64,000 nucleotides of DNA from Ptiloglossa arizonensis (Eukaryota > Arthropoda > Insecta > Hymenoptera > Colletidae), in the NCBI RefSeq assembly GCF_051014685.1, contig NC_135055.1, positions 18,216,001-18,280,000 on the forward strand. The letters run 5' to 3'. Shown in pieces: positions 36,166 to 47,764 of the stretch (positions within the stretch are counted from its first letter, which is position 1; each line of letters opens with the position of its first letter). Both the position numbers and the translations under genes were made by a program. The notes below the pieces were generated by a model. The model searched no databases, was not told the origin of the DNA, and was given only the letters and a program-made list of their open reading frames with translations.

Positions 36166-36859
36166 CTTTGAAATACAGTCGTTGAACGTGCGAAACGATA
36201 CAAAATAAGTAAAAGTGAAAAATATATTTGGATATTTAATTACGAATATTCGCAGTCTCGCGGTGAAATTCGTACGTAGTTGTTTTCATTTTTCACGATT
36301 GGATCGAGAAGTGTGCTAGGATGTGTATTAGAAAGGTGGTATATTTTTCAACCCACTGTACTCCGTAGAGTTAACGCGCGAAACTTCCATGGTCGGAGGA
36401 GGATGATCGATCGAGCCTCGCCCATCGGTGAGTTTCGATGGTGGAAAAATTTGATCGAGCCCGTGGCCTGGGAATAGGAACGAGCGATTATCGGGGTCCG
36501 CTTACGCAATTAGTCGATGTCAGGCTGCACCAGTCTTCCCATTGATTGATCGACCCCGCGAGGGAAGGCCTAGGTCAAGGCTGCCGAGGTCAGGAAATAA
36601 GAGAGGTCGCGTGAACGCTTGCAACTTATCGAGAAGGGGAGGCTGAGCCATCCAGTATCTTCGAGAGGATAAAACGGGGGTTGCATTCGCACGCTCGAAG
36701 CACAGAGTGGCCTCCGAGCATCGATTTTCCCGCCGTGAACCGTGCGCTTCGACTCGAAGCGGTTATCGAATCGATTCCTACACGAAAACCTACCTACGGA
36801 TAGAAATTGCTCGAGTTCTTTTTATCGGTGTGAAACTTTGCGACACCGCCAGTCGGATA
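36166..36859. other. Unique spacer, no feature seen
   Basis: A good plus-strand GTGAGT donor-like site lies at about 36428, without convincing coding sequence in front of it. Confidence 0.35.
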
Positions 36860-37750
36860 TATCTCGAGTTAGCGGTAATTAACGAAGTAGAGTTGTGTGT
36901 GTGCATTTTTTTTTTTTTTACGGGTATTAATATTTAGAACACCGCCGATGGAATATCAGGAGTTAACGATAATTGGTGGAACGGAGTTTATTCGATTGGT
37001 ATTAAAATTTAGAACACTACGATTCGAATATTTCGAGCTAGCGGTAATTAACGAAGTAGAGTTGTGTGTTTTTTTTTTACAGATATTAATACTTAGAACA
37101 TCACCGATGGAATATCAGGAGTTAACGATAATTGGTGGAACGGAGTTTATTCGATTGGTATTAAAATTTAGAACACTACGATTCGAATATTTCGAGTTAG
37201 CGGTAATTAACGAAGTAGAATTGTGTGTTTTTTTTTTACAGATATTAATATTTAGAACATCACCGATGGAATATCAGGAGTTAACGATAATTGGTGGAAC
37301 GGAGTTTTTGCGATTGGTATGAAAATTTAGAACACTAGGATTCGAATATCTCGAGTTAGTAGTAATTAACGAAGTAGAATTTCTTTTTTACAGATATTAA
37401 TATTTAGAACCGATCGAATATCAGGAGTTAACGGTAATTGGTAGAATAGAGTTTTCTTTATCGATATTAAAATTTAGAACACTACTATTCGAATATCTCG
37501 AGTTAGCGGTAATTAACGAAGTGGAGTTTTTTTTTTTTTTACAGGTATTAAAATTTAGTACACTACTATTCGAATGTCACGAGTCAGAGGTAATTGGTCA
37601 AGTAGAGTATTTCTTTTTTTTTTTTATTGGTATTAAAATTTAGAACATTGCGATTCGAATGTCACGAGTTAACGATAATTGGTGGAACAGAGTTCTTTTT
37701 CATTGGTATTAAAATTTAGAACACCGCGAATGGAATATCACGAGTTAGCG
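36860..37750. repeat. About 158-bp tandem array, six copies, each with a T-run followed by ACAG
   Basis: ATGGAATATCAGGAGTTAAC recurs near 36950, 37107 and 37265, followed by ATTCGAATATTTCGAG and TAGCGGTAATTAACGAAGTA. The run TTTTTTTTTACAG in several copies is a textbook 3' splice site on the plus strand. Copies diverge rightward. Plus-strand open frames across it are artefacts. Confidence 0.9.
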
Positions 37751-38744
37751 GTTATCGAATCGATTCGAACGAAAAAGCTTCGAGGACGATTTAACGAAAA
37801 TAGAATAGAATTTTTTTCACCTAAAAGTTTTTCACGGTAGAATTTTTTTGCGGTGGAATATTTAATTCCGAGACCTTTTAAAAGCATAGACGAGAGACGT
37901 ATACATTCACGAGCGATCGCACACGGTTAAGAGACAAAGATAAATTCGACGAAAAAAAGTAATTGTAGTCGTAATGATTCGTCCAACGAATACGATACCG
38001 AGGAAACTTCATAAAAGTCCGTAGACTGTTGCAGTTTCGCTCTAACTTGGATATTAACCAACGGTGAAAAAAAGAAAACAGAGGGGCAACAATAATAAAC
38101 ACTTGTTTCACGGTGAGCAATTTCTTTAATAGTTAATAGAGATACCAGGTAGAGTACAGCTCCCGTGGCATTCGACGTATCGCGGTTATAGAGTCACGAG
38201 TAAAATTGAAAACCGTAATAATAATCGCAGGTTCTTCGTTGAACCGAATTAAATATACTAAACTGAAACGCGAACAAGTAAGACAAGAAAGTAATTGGGG
38301 CTCGATGTTAGTCGCAATTACGATGGAAAACCGGGGTGCGGCCGTACATCGCTACTCTAATCTCGAGTAAAATAACTATTAATAGACCGAGTGGCACGAG
38401 CTTAACGTATAAAATTGAGAAGAGTTTTAACAACGATAATGGTGGAATAATAACAAGGTATACGGGTTCGGAAGGAACGACGTTGTAATCGCGAGGCAAT
38501 TTCTTAACAGGTGAGATGCATTCTGCTTGCAACAAAGCGGGATTGCGCAAATCCTCGTGGCACAGTCGCGGCATTAACCGACGATAAAAAGCTCACGGCT
38601 GAAAAGAATTCGATCCCACGCACCGAAACGCGCCCATAATGCGTGTTTTACTATTGCGTAAACGCAGAGAACGCCCGCGGCGGGTCGGTTCTGGGCCTGG
38701 TACTGCTCGTTCAATTCTTCCGTGTTCGAACGTCGAATCACATT
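37751..38744. other. Unique spacer, no feature seen
   Basis: No coding or repeat signal that I can support. Confidence 0.4.
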
Positions 38745-39645
38745 CGGGAATTTCGAATATAACGTGAACAGAATTCGAGGGTATTCGAAGGTATTCGAAT
38801 ATTCGGTGAATAGAATTTAAAGGTACTTGAACGTATTAGCATATTCGGTGAATAGAATTCGAGGGTACTTGAACATATGCGAATATTCGGTGAATAGAAT
38901 TCGAAGGTACTCGAACTTATTGGAATATTCGGTAAATAGAATTCGAAGGTACTCGAACGTATTCGAATATTCGGTGAATAGAATTCGGAGGTATTTAAAC
39001 GTATTAGAATATTCGGTGAATAGAATTCGAAGGTACTCGAACTTATTCGAATATTCGGTGAATAGAATTCGAAAGTACTTGAACGTATTAGAATATTCGG
39101 TGAATAGAATTCGAAAGTACTCGAACTTATTGGAATATTCGGTGAATAGAATTCGAAGGTACTCGAACGTATTCGAATATTCGGTGAATAGAATTCGGAG
39201 GTATTTAAACGTATTAGAATATTCGGTGAATAGAATTCGAAGGTACTCGAACTTATTCGAATATTCGGTGAATAGAATTCGAAAGTACTTGAACGTATTA
39301 GAATATTCGGTGAATAGAATTCGAAAGTACTCGAACTTATTGGAATATTCGGTGAATAGAATTCGAAGGTACTCGAACGTATTCGAATATTCGGTGAATA
39401 GAATTCGAAGGTATTTAAACGTATTAGAATATTCGGTGAATAGAATTCGAAGGTACTCGAACGTATTCGAATATTCGGTGAATAGAATTTAAAGGTACTT
39501 GAACGTATTAGAATATTCGGTGAATAGAATTTAAGGGTACCTGAACGTATTAGAATATTCGGTGAATAGAATTCGAAGGTACTTGAATGTATTGGAGTAT
39601 TCGATGAATACAATTCGAAGGTACTCGAAGGTATTCGAATATTTT
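38745..39645. repeat. 42-bp satellite with a 210-bp (five-monomer) higher-order repeat
   Basis: Monomers start GGTGAATAGAATTCGAAGGT exactly every 42 bp (38847, 38889, 38931, 38973, 39015 and so on). Monomer variants recur in the order AGGTATTTAAACGTATTAG, AGGTACTCGAACTTATTCG, AAGTACTTGAACGTATTAG, AAGTACTCGAACTTATTGG, AGGTACTCGAACGTATTCG. The block 38973-39182 is repeated almost exactly at 39183-39392. Because 42 is a multiple of three, both strands are open (343 codons minus, 221 plus); these are not genes. Confidence 0.96.
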
Positions 39646-39774
39646 GCGAACCGATCGAGTATTTGAATATTCGTAGTCTGCCAACAACTCGACATGGTCT
39701 ACAAATATAATTCTTCCAGTTCATCGATCCTTTTTCAACTTTATTTTTGTCAAATATTCGAACAATCATATTCG

Positions 39775-40145
39775 AGTACTTGTGTATTTAAATAATGATA
39801 CTCGGCTACTCGTATAGTCGAGTAACGATACCAGACTCCTCGAATATTCGAATACTAATACTCGAATAATGACGATCGTCTACTCGGATACTCCATTACT
39901 CAAATATTCGATGCACGATACTCGACTACTCGATTATTCGAGCCACGATAGTCAACTACTCGAATATTCGAAACGCGATACCCGAATACTCGAATATTCG
40001 AATCGCGATACCCAACTACTCGAATATTCGAACATCGATACTCGATTATTCGAATATTCGAGCAACGATACTGGATTATTCGAATATTCGAGCAACGATA
40101 CAGGATTATTCGAATATTCGAGTATCGAATTATTCGAGTAGTCCC
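39775..40145. repeat. About 30-bp minisatellite of ACTCGAATATTCGA units
   Basis: GATACTCGACTACTCGAATA followed by TTCGAGCAAC recurs about 12 times. It lies next to the 42-bp satellite and shares its CGAATATTCG core, so the two may be related. It produces an artificial 90-codon open frame (LLEYSNRDTR)n. Confidence 0.9.
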
Positions 40146-40869
40146 TAGCCCGATTCCGATCGGTGGACGATCGTCCCGTATTCGTTCGGATTTTATTTAA
40201 TTTCAGAGTGACGCGACGGGGACACGCGAGGCGACCGTTTTATCGCCTCGAACATCCGCGGGGGCCCTGACCATCCTTATATCTCGAAGACAAAGTACAC
40301 GTATCAGGAATGCACGGCAACGTGCACCGGCATACGGTAGCACGGCGCGACATTAATAATTCATAGCGACGCGAATGGAAGGGTTAGGCTTTGGGGAATT
40401 ATAAATATTTAGATCGTTCCGGAGATCGTCGCGAAGAAACGCTGGAAACGCCGTTTTGCGCCCTTTCTTCCGTCGGCTTTTCGTTTTTCTTTCCTTTTTT
40501 TTTCCCCTGTTTCTTTTGTTTCCTCGGGCGATAAACCACGCCGTTATGCCATGCCGCATTGTGCGTGCGTGACTCCGTTCGTTGCTCCCCCCGAACCCCC
40601 TCGTACGTACCCCGTGACTGTCGAATTTCTTTTTCGCCGTTTCGTGTCGCGCGTATCGTCCTTTTGCTCCTCCCTCCTCCTCCTCGCCCCACCCCACCCC
40701 ACCCCCACTCTACCGCAACCGTTCCCCCTCCAGCGCACGTAAATTTCGTCCCACGAAACTCGTATCGTCGAGGGCCCTCCCCACTCCAACGAGCATCGAT
40801 TTCCGCGAAACGAGAAACGCCGAGCGCTCCGAAACGAGATATTAAAAATGGCCAACGATCGTATCGAGT
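40146..40869. other. GC-rich unique spacer with a C/T-rich tract
   Basis: CCCACCCCACCCCCAC-type sequence lies at about 40680-40715, the plus-strand complement of a G-rich stretch. Overlapping 100-150-codon frames on both strands look like composition artefacts. Confidence 0.4.
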
Positions 40870-41370
40870 GGCCCGCGATCGATGTGTTTGCGAAAAAATG
40901 GTCTCGAGTGGCGAGTTCTCAAAATGGACTGCCCATCGGGAATGGTGGAAAAGAAAAAAAGAACCGCGGGGAACTATTGTGACCGAAAATTACCATTTTT
41001 GATACTCGAAATGGATCATTTTAGGAATGTAAAAGAGAACAAAATGAGTATCATAGATGGAGAAGTATTGTGTAGAAAATTACCATTTTTTGTTACTCGA
41101 AATGGATCGTGTCAAAATGGTAAAAAAATGAGTATCACCAACGGGGAAATATTGTGATTGAAAATTGGTATTTTTGCTACTCGAAATGGATCGTGCTAAA
41201 AAAGTAAAAGAGAAAAAAAAATGAGTATCACCAACGGAGAAATATTATGATTGAAAATTGGTATTTTTGCTACTCGAAATGGATCGTGTTAGAAAGGTAA
41301 AAAAGAAAAAAAAAGGAGTATCACCAACGGGGAAAAATTGTTGGTCGAAAATTGTAATTTTTTGACACTC
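40870..41370. repeat. About 90-bp tandem array, five copies
   Basis: GAGTATCA followed by CCAACGGAGAAATATTGTGA recurs at 41045, 41130, 41223 and 41315, each with ACTCGAAATGGATCGTG and an A-rich tract. The leftmost copy is diverged. Confidence 0.88.
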
Positions 41371-41724
41371 GAGCGGAATTCTTGACGACGCGAGTGAAAG
41401 TAGCACTCGAACGTGGAGCACCATCGTGTCTCTACCTCCCTGTTCTATCAAAATTGACCACCGACACCTCGGACCAGTACCGTCCTTGGCACCGAGCAAA
41501 CGGTGCACTTGCCCCGGGCAAAGCGCTTAAAATCTCGAGTGGAAACGACGAGTCTTCCCCGCACGAGTTCTCTGCCAGACTCAACTTCGACGGACTACCC
41601 CCACTACAATATTTCGAGTGCTACGAAATTTAGAACCACTGTTAATTTATATAAACACACTCGGAGCAAATTGGAAAAGAATTTTGCGACCTGACGACAA
41701 TGTATTTAGAAAAAGAAGAACAAT

Positions 41725-42535
41725 CTTGAAAATATCCTATGCAAAGAAAAATTAATTTATGTTTTCTGAAAGAAAAGGATCAAAATTTGTGGTGCTTGTT
41801 TCTTATCGAATATGAGTACGTAAAGGAAATAATGCTGCGACACTGTGCGAAGTGAAATTTCCAAATTCATTTTGTGTGCCCCTCAGGAGTATGGAGGTCC
41901 TACTACTATGCAACGGGACCGCTGAAAACCTAACAATGAAATTTTTCGACCAGAACTAGCTCTGCAGATGCTTAAACAATGACTGATCTCTATACAGTGG
42001 CGTAGCATCCCCTCGAAAGCTTAAAAATCTTTCAGTTGTATCAGAATGGAAATAACGGGCCCCGTGATCATTAAGAGCGACACTATATCAGACACTCGAA
42101 CGATCAGCGACACGTTGTAACATCGTCTTGAAAATATCCCATGTAAAGAAAAATGAATTTATGTTTTCTAAAAGAAACAGAAAATGAAAATTTGCGATGC
42201 TTGTATCTTATCGAATATAAGTACGTAAACGAAATAATGCTGCGACACTGTGCGAAGTAAAATCTTCAAATTCGTTTTATGTGCCCCCCACGAGTATGGA
42301 GGTCCTACTACTATGCAACAGGACCGCTGAAAACCTAACAATGACATTTTTCGACCAGAACTCGCTCTGCAGATGCCTAAACAACGAGTGATCTCCGTAC
42401 AGTGGCGTAGCATCCCTCGAAAGTTGGAAAATTGTTCAGTTGTATCAGAAAACAGGCCCCGTGATCATTAAGAGCGACACTATATCAGACACTGGAACGA
42501 TCAGCGATACGTTACAACATTGTTCGTGCCTCGAG
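41725..42535. repeat. 405-bp tandem duplication of a likely dispersed element
   Basis: AATGCTGCGACACTGTGCGA occurs at 41831 and 42236, and matching sequence extends across both units (CTACTACTATGCAAC, ACCGCTGAAAACCTAACAAT, ACAGTGGCGTAGCATCCC, AGCGACACTATATCAGACAC). Divergence is a few percent with small indels. ACAGTGGCGTAGC is the kind of terminus seen in dispersed transposable elements, but I cannot assign a class. Confidence 0.85.
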
Positions 42536-43214
42536 ATAGTAATATCGAGGAGTTAAAAATCGTCGAACGATAAATCAAACAACGATATCGCAATAACGTC
42601 ACCGACCGAGCGGACCAATTTTTCATCGGGCCCGTTTCGCGTTACGATCCCCTCCAATCGGTCCCCTCCCCCCTGATCGTTACTTTTGTCAATCGGTCTT
42701 TCGTAATCGCGTCGTTGGGCGTAATTACCGCGCAAAGAATAATCACAGCCGAGCGCGGTGCGTATCTCGTCGAAAGGTTCGGTGCATCGTGATGCAACGG
42801 GAGAATGCAATTTCTCCGATCGCATATTTATAAACTGCCGTTCGATATCACACGGGTCGGTTTCGACACGACACGCACGGCCCTCGATCGTTGGTCGATG
42901 TTCGATATGTACACCTCGAGCGGCCACAACCGCGCGATTAACGAAATTCGTGGCCCCGCGTAATTCGCCGTCATTAAAACCGACGAAATTTTACAAGTTG
43001 CCATCGCGTGAGCGATCGAACGGGCCCGAAATCCTCCTGTTCGCTCGCTCGCTCGCTCGCTCGCTCGCGTTCATCGAGCGGCGTATTCGCGTCAAAATGT
43101 GGGAAACCATTGCACGGTTGCCCCTTCGCTAAGTTCTACACGTAATATTCGTCGACGCGAGGGGCGAACTACGTCCAAATACCAGTCTCGCTAACAACGG
43201 AATACTTTACGTGC
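42536..43214. other. Unique CpG-rich spacer
   Basis: Both strands are open for 124 codons around 42550-43130. There is no motif, and a CGCT microsatellite lies inside. Confidence 0.4.
43038..43068. repeat. (CGCT)n microsatellite
   Basis: TTCGCTCGCTCGCTCGCTCG continuing to about seven units. Confidence 0.95.
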
Positions 43215-43316
43215 ATTAACGAAGCTCACAGCTCACGCGCGAGCCAATCAGAAGTTTGAGTACCATTTCGTCGGGGCACTCGACGCGTCTTTTAATTTTC
43301 AACCGTGCGAAAACAG
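43215..43316 (+). repeat. About 95-bp dispersed repeat, copy A
   Basis: It runs from ATTAACGAAGCTCACAG through GAAGTTTGAGTACCA and GGCACTCGACGCGTCTTTTA to GCGAAAAC. It matches copy B at 51.2 kb at roughly three of four positions by eye. Confidence 0.6.
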
Positions 43317-43449
43317 GGGAGGGATCCTGCCACCTGACGGGGAAGAAAATTGCACGTTCAACGATCAAAGGTCTCTGTTCGAGGTTTCCCTGAGTTTCGA
43401 GAGACTGGAGGTAGACTATCGATGGTATGGTTCGGATGTTTAGTTGAAG

Positions 43450-43650
43450 ATTGCATAGAAATATTTCGCAATGTTAGGTCAAATGCGAGTCTCTTTTATA
43501 GTTTGAGAAAATGGAGCATCAAAGTATTTTGCAATGTTAGGTCAAACACGAGTCCTCTTTTATAATTAGAGAAAATGGAGCATCGAAGAATTTTGAGATG
43601 TTGGATCAAACACAAGTTCTGCATTTTGGAGCAGACCATCGTAAACTGAC
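43450..43650. repeat. About 62-bp repeat, three copies
   Basis: GCAATGTTAGGTCAAATGCG, GCAATGTTAGGTCAAACACG and GAGATGTTGGATCAAACACA occur near 43468, 43531 and 43591, with AGAAAATGGAGCATC between them. Confidence 0.85.
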
Positions 43651-44514
43651 GCTTACCGGAACAATTTTACGAATTTCTCAATTCCACGTCCCCCCAACAT
43701 TTTCTTATTCCATGAACAAAATTAAAACGTTACCATACTGAACCAGCTTACTATAGTACACAATGTAAGATTCATCGAGTCAAATTCTCGTTCGCTATAC
43801 CCCTTCGATGAACTATGAATCATAGTATCGAGTATTCCTCGTGAGCGTACCTCGATCCCAACGTGAGTCCATTGGGTCAACTTGTAGCTGAGATAGTGTC
43901 GTTCGTCGCACTGTACACTACGGAGTGTTAAATGGTCGAACGATTATTAACGAAAGTGATACTCAAGAGTATTCGTGGAAATTGTTCGCGTAGGTACATA
44001 TTATTGAACGTTCCACGAGCCGACAAGTAGAATAGCGTTCGAGGGACAGACACCGATAAAAATGCATAACATTCATGGAAACCCAGAACTCGGGAGTTCG
44101 TCGGTCGGTAACTTTCCAACAGCGATGTATATCCAACGCGCGAGCCATTGCATCCTATCGATGCACTGTCTGGTTTCCTCATTACATAATTTAACTATGC
44201 ATACAATCATGCGGCCACGTGACTGGGGAGACTTGACTGGTTTCAGCGATGACCTCTCGATACAACGAAACAGTTGCTCGAATTTATTGGCTCCGAAAGT
44301 TTTCGAAATCGGAGCACCGTTTGTCCAGTTGTCAAAGATGGATGTCAAAGAACGACCATTTTCGGCTCAGTTCGAAAGTGAAAAATTCGTACAGAATTTT
44401 TAACCCGAGAGCACTCTTGTCTTCGACCGTATGTACACTTTGAATCTCTGTACGACGAACGTCCTGAACGCGTAACGAACGTCTCCATATTGTATCGTTT
44501 TCCTGTAATTAAAG
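43651..44514. other. Unique spacer, no gene called
   Basis: Frames of 60-113 codons overlap on both strands at 43930-44440 with no supporting splice signals. Confidence 0.35.
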
Positions 44515-45190
44515 CTATTACAATAGACGAAACTGGATACTCCTTATTGTATTACACTCGTACTTCTTAAACCAAATGAGCCTAGATCAACCTCGAGACA
44601 TTACTCTCTTCACCGCCAAGAAATACACCGTACCCTGTATGCTAATGTAAATAATCATTGAGACTATTCCTCTATTCCTTATGCTACCTTCGTGAAAGAA
44701 CTTCTTCACCTTCTGAATTCGAATGATCAACTTATACGAAACGTATGCATGCCAAATGAATCATTAAGCGTTAATAAAATACTATTCTTATTGTATTAGA
44801 TTTCTTCGTTCGTTACGATATCTTCGTGAAAAGACATCTACACGTTATAAGTCCAAACGACCAACTTGTTTCAAATGTATACATATCAAATGAGTTATTA
44901 TCCATTAATAAAATACTATTCTTATTGCATTAGTTTTCTTCATTCCTTGAAATATCTTCGTAAAAGGACGTCTACACGTTATAAGTTTAAACGACCAAAT
45001 AGTCTCTAATGCATACATACCAAATGAGATATTATCCATTAGTAAAGTACTACTCTCATTACACTAGATTTCTTCAATCCTTACGATATCTTTATAAAAG
45101 AACATCTACACGTTATAAGTTCAAACTCGCAACTTGTCTCAAACGTACACATACAAATTGATTTACTACCCGTCAATAAAATATTACCAC
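44515..45190. repeat. About 128-bp tandem array, five copies
   Basis: TTAATAAAATACTATTCTTA then TTGTATTAGATTTCTTC, ATATCTTCGTGAAA, CATCTACACGTTATAAGT and ATACATATCAAATGAG recur in order. Outer copies are diverged. Confidence 0.88.
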
Positions 45191-45475
45191 TCTTGTCATC
45201 GAGTTAGAAACACAAGTTCCACACATTCTGTACATTGAAACCCGAAAACTAAAGATTCGTACTCGTACCCCGAGAATACTTCAAGGTCAATATTGCGCCC
45301 ACGACGCGAGCCGATTCGCGTCCCAGTTTCCGGAACGTTTACGTCACATTTATAACCGAGAGACTCGAAATACACGATCGTAGCGAAGAATCGCTTCAAG
45401 ACCAAGATCGTCCACGCAACAAGGATCTGGTTCGCGTTTCCAGGATCACCCTGTACACGTATCTGGGAGACTCAC

Positions 45476-45775
45476 CTGTGGATACTCGAACGAAAGGCAC
45501 GTCAGTGTACGACGGATCGATTCGGCGATAACGGTGCACGACAAAAAGCTCGCTAAATGCGAGGCGTCGTTACGCCTGCTCGGCTCGATGGTTAGCGCAA
45601 ATTGCAAAAGCGCCGAGTCGGCGTTACGACCTTGCGACACGCGAGAGAGACTCGCGATAATGCCTGCCACGGGACACCGAAACGTTGAAAATTGCCCGAA
45701 CCATTCACCAACGGTGCGAGTAGTACCCTTTGCCACGACCAAGATCGTCGTTGATTCGATGGTTGCACGGATCAT
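45476..45775 (-). CDS. Possible exon (100 codons) ending at a consensus donor; low confidence
   Basis: An open frame on the minus strand, starting at an ATG at 45775 and open upstream to a stop near 45915, ends at CACAG|GTGAGT (45476/45475), a near-perfect 5' splice site. Two plausible acceptors lie upstream in the same open stretch (CTGTTAG near 45800 and ACATCCCAG near 45875). The predicted peptide is mixed in composition (for example GEWFGQFSTFRCPVAGIIAS and NDASHLASFLSCTVIAESI), not low-complexity, and the DNA is unique and moderately GC-rich. It resembles no family I know. It lies 13 kb upstream of exon 1 of the supported gene on the same strand, so it could belong to that gene or another one, or be chance. 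The complementary strand is also open for 88 codons, which weakens the case. Confidence 0.25.
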
Positions 45776-45776
45776 C

Positions 45777-47764
45777 GATCGAACGATTAAAAATCTCTAA
45801 CAGACGATCGACGTTGACCGTGACACCAGCCACGTGTACCCTTAAACAGCGTACAGAGTACCGTAAGACACTGGGATGTTAACGCGCCCTCGGACCTAAC
45901 CCATTATCCATTAGACGCAATAGACACGGTGTGTCTATGGTGGACGCAGATTGTACCGGACTCTGAAGGCCACGATCGCGAACAACGCGTATCGCGAACC
46001 GCGTATCTTATCGCAACGGTATCCTTGTACTCGGTAGACGTCGGAAACGGTGTGTCTCTCGGTTTGTCTTTCGTGTTTGTGCGAAGAAATTGGATACAGC
46101 TACGCGACGATGATAATAATAATAATTACCTGGCTTATTACACGGCGATATAAAGAAAATACGTCGATACGGAGCGGTCGTAGAAGGCGAGGTAGGTAGG
46201 TAGGTTGGTAGATAGGTAGGTAGGTAGGTTTTCTATCGAGCATGGCCCGTAATGATGGAAAGAGACGAGAGACGAAGGAAACGCGGAGGTACGGCTCGAC
46301 GAGTTTAATATGATCCCCGAGGTAGCGAGATAACGAGATCGGGCGATTAGACTATAGACGGGATAGCAGGTGTCATCCGAAACCGGGGGATCTTGTTTTG
46401 CTGATCTGTGATTCGAGACGGCCTTGAGGAGTCAATTGAATTTGCGTACAACGTAAACCGGCCGGCCTTTTTCGCGATACTACGCCAACGAGCGAGCGAG
46501 CGAACGTTCCACGAGTGTTCAAACGTAGCCTTATCTGGGATCACCGACAAAGCTAATTGCGACTGCACCGCTGGCAAACGATCCGAACGATCCACCGAAA
46601 GAACGTGTCTCGCGCCCAGAAGCCCCGACCCGTGAGAATCCTGATACTGGCTCGAGATAACAACACCGGACGATTAGACTGTTCAACTCGCCGATCTATA
46701 ATTCCTCGATGATCCCGAGGAGTTCAGTTTTAGTTCCCTTCCCTTAGACCGGTTCTTTTTCTACGAACTACCGAGACCACCACGGGGACTTCCACGAGAA
46801 CTTCCATGACAAAGTTCCACGAGAAGTTCCACGGGAAGTTCTAACGCAATCTTATCGAGAACCACCGGCAAAGCCAATTAGAACTGTACCGCTGGCAAAT
46901 TATGGTATAAGGCTACTTAATTCGCCGATCTACGCTCTCGAGATACCAAAACGAATTTGCGTCTACCGTGGACTCTCGATCTACGGTCTTTTTCCAGCTA
47001 TCGAGGGTTCGAATCTTCCGAAAGAACGCATAGCACGCTTCCTCGATCGTGAGAACCGTTGATAGCGTCTCGAGATATCCGAGACTAGACGATCAGTGCT
47101 ATCTGCCTCGGTGATCCGTAATTTCTCGATGACTGTGTAGCATCGATCGATTTTTCATCGATCTCTTTCGAACCACCGACAGTTCTAATCTCCCTGAAAG
47201 AAAAAAGAAAAAGAAAGAAAAGAGAAATACCCCTCTCGCACTTCGAAGCCTCCGATCGTGAGAATTCGATGCGCGAGAGTCTAAAAAATTCTCGTTAACC
47301 CTTATCGGTCTCCCGATCTAAAATACCTCTAATAGCTCGATTACACCGATAAAACTAATAATCGTAACTCTCCCGATCCGTATCCGCGCGCATCGAAAGA
47401 TACCGATTGATCGATAGAACGCTTCGAAAACGCTCGAAACTAATCCAGGAAGCGTTCACCGAGTTAATTGAGTGTAATGCTCGGAGATAAGGGAACGTTC
47501 TACCTCAGAAGCGGCGAACCTGTTGCAAGAGCCGGCATTGAATTAAACAAACGATCCCGTTCGTTCGATCGGCAGGCATCCGCGGGTAAAAGTCGAGCCC
47601 CGGTGCAACATTGTGAAACACAATATTGCTGGTCCATGGACGACTGTTGATCGACTCGAACGTGTAGAATAGCTCGTCGGTATTCCACGATCGCGAGTTA
47701 ACTAGCACGGTAGACCGCCGTGAATGCCGTTTCAGAGAGAGACGCATACTCGTAGATTTCAAGA
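45777..47764. other. Unique spacer, CpG-rich
   Basis: A short diverged local repeat of TTCCACGAGAA and GTTCCACGGGAA occurs at 46790-46840. Blocks around GATTAGACTATAGACGG (46346) and GATTAGACTGTTCAAC (46671), each followed by a CGAT-rich section, recur loosely. No gene called. Confidence 0.4.
46185..46235. repeat. (GGTA)n microsatellite
   Basis: Imperfect GGTAGGTAGGTTGGTAGATA tract of about 45 bp. Confidence 0.95.

Noticed and set aside
38738..39769. 343-codon minus-strand and 221-codon plus-strand open frames
   Set aside because: Both are produced by the 42-bp satellite, whose period is a multiple of three and has no stops. The peptide is a pure repeat on both strands.
40353..41002. Several 97-147-codon frames on both strands
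   Set aside because: Overlapping frames in GC-rich DNA, with poly-Lys/Arg or poly-Pro from simple tracts.
47005..47020. GAGGGTTCGAATCTTCC as the T arm of a second tRNA
   Set aside because: No D arm or anticodon arm precedes it at the right distance.
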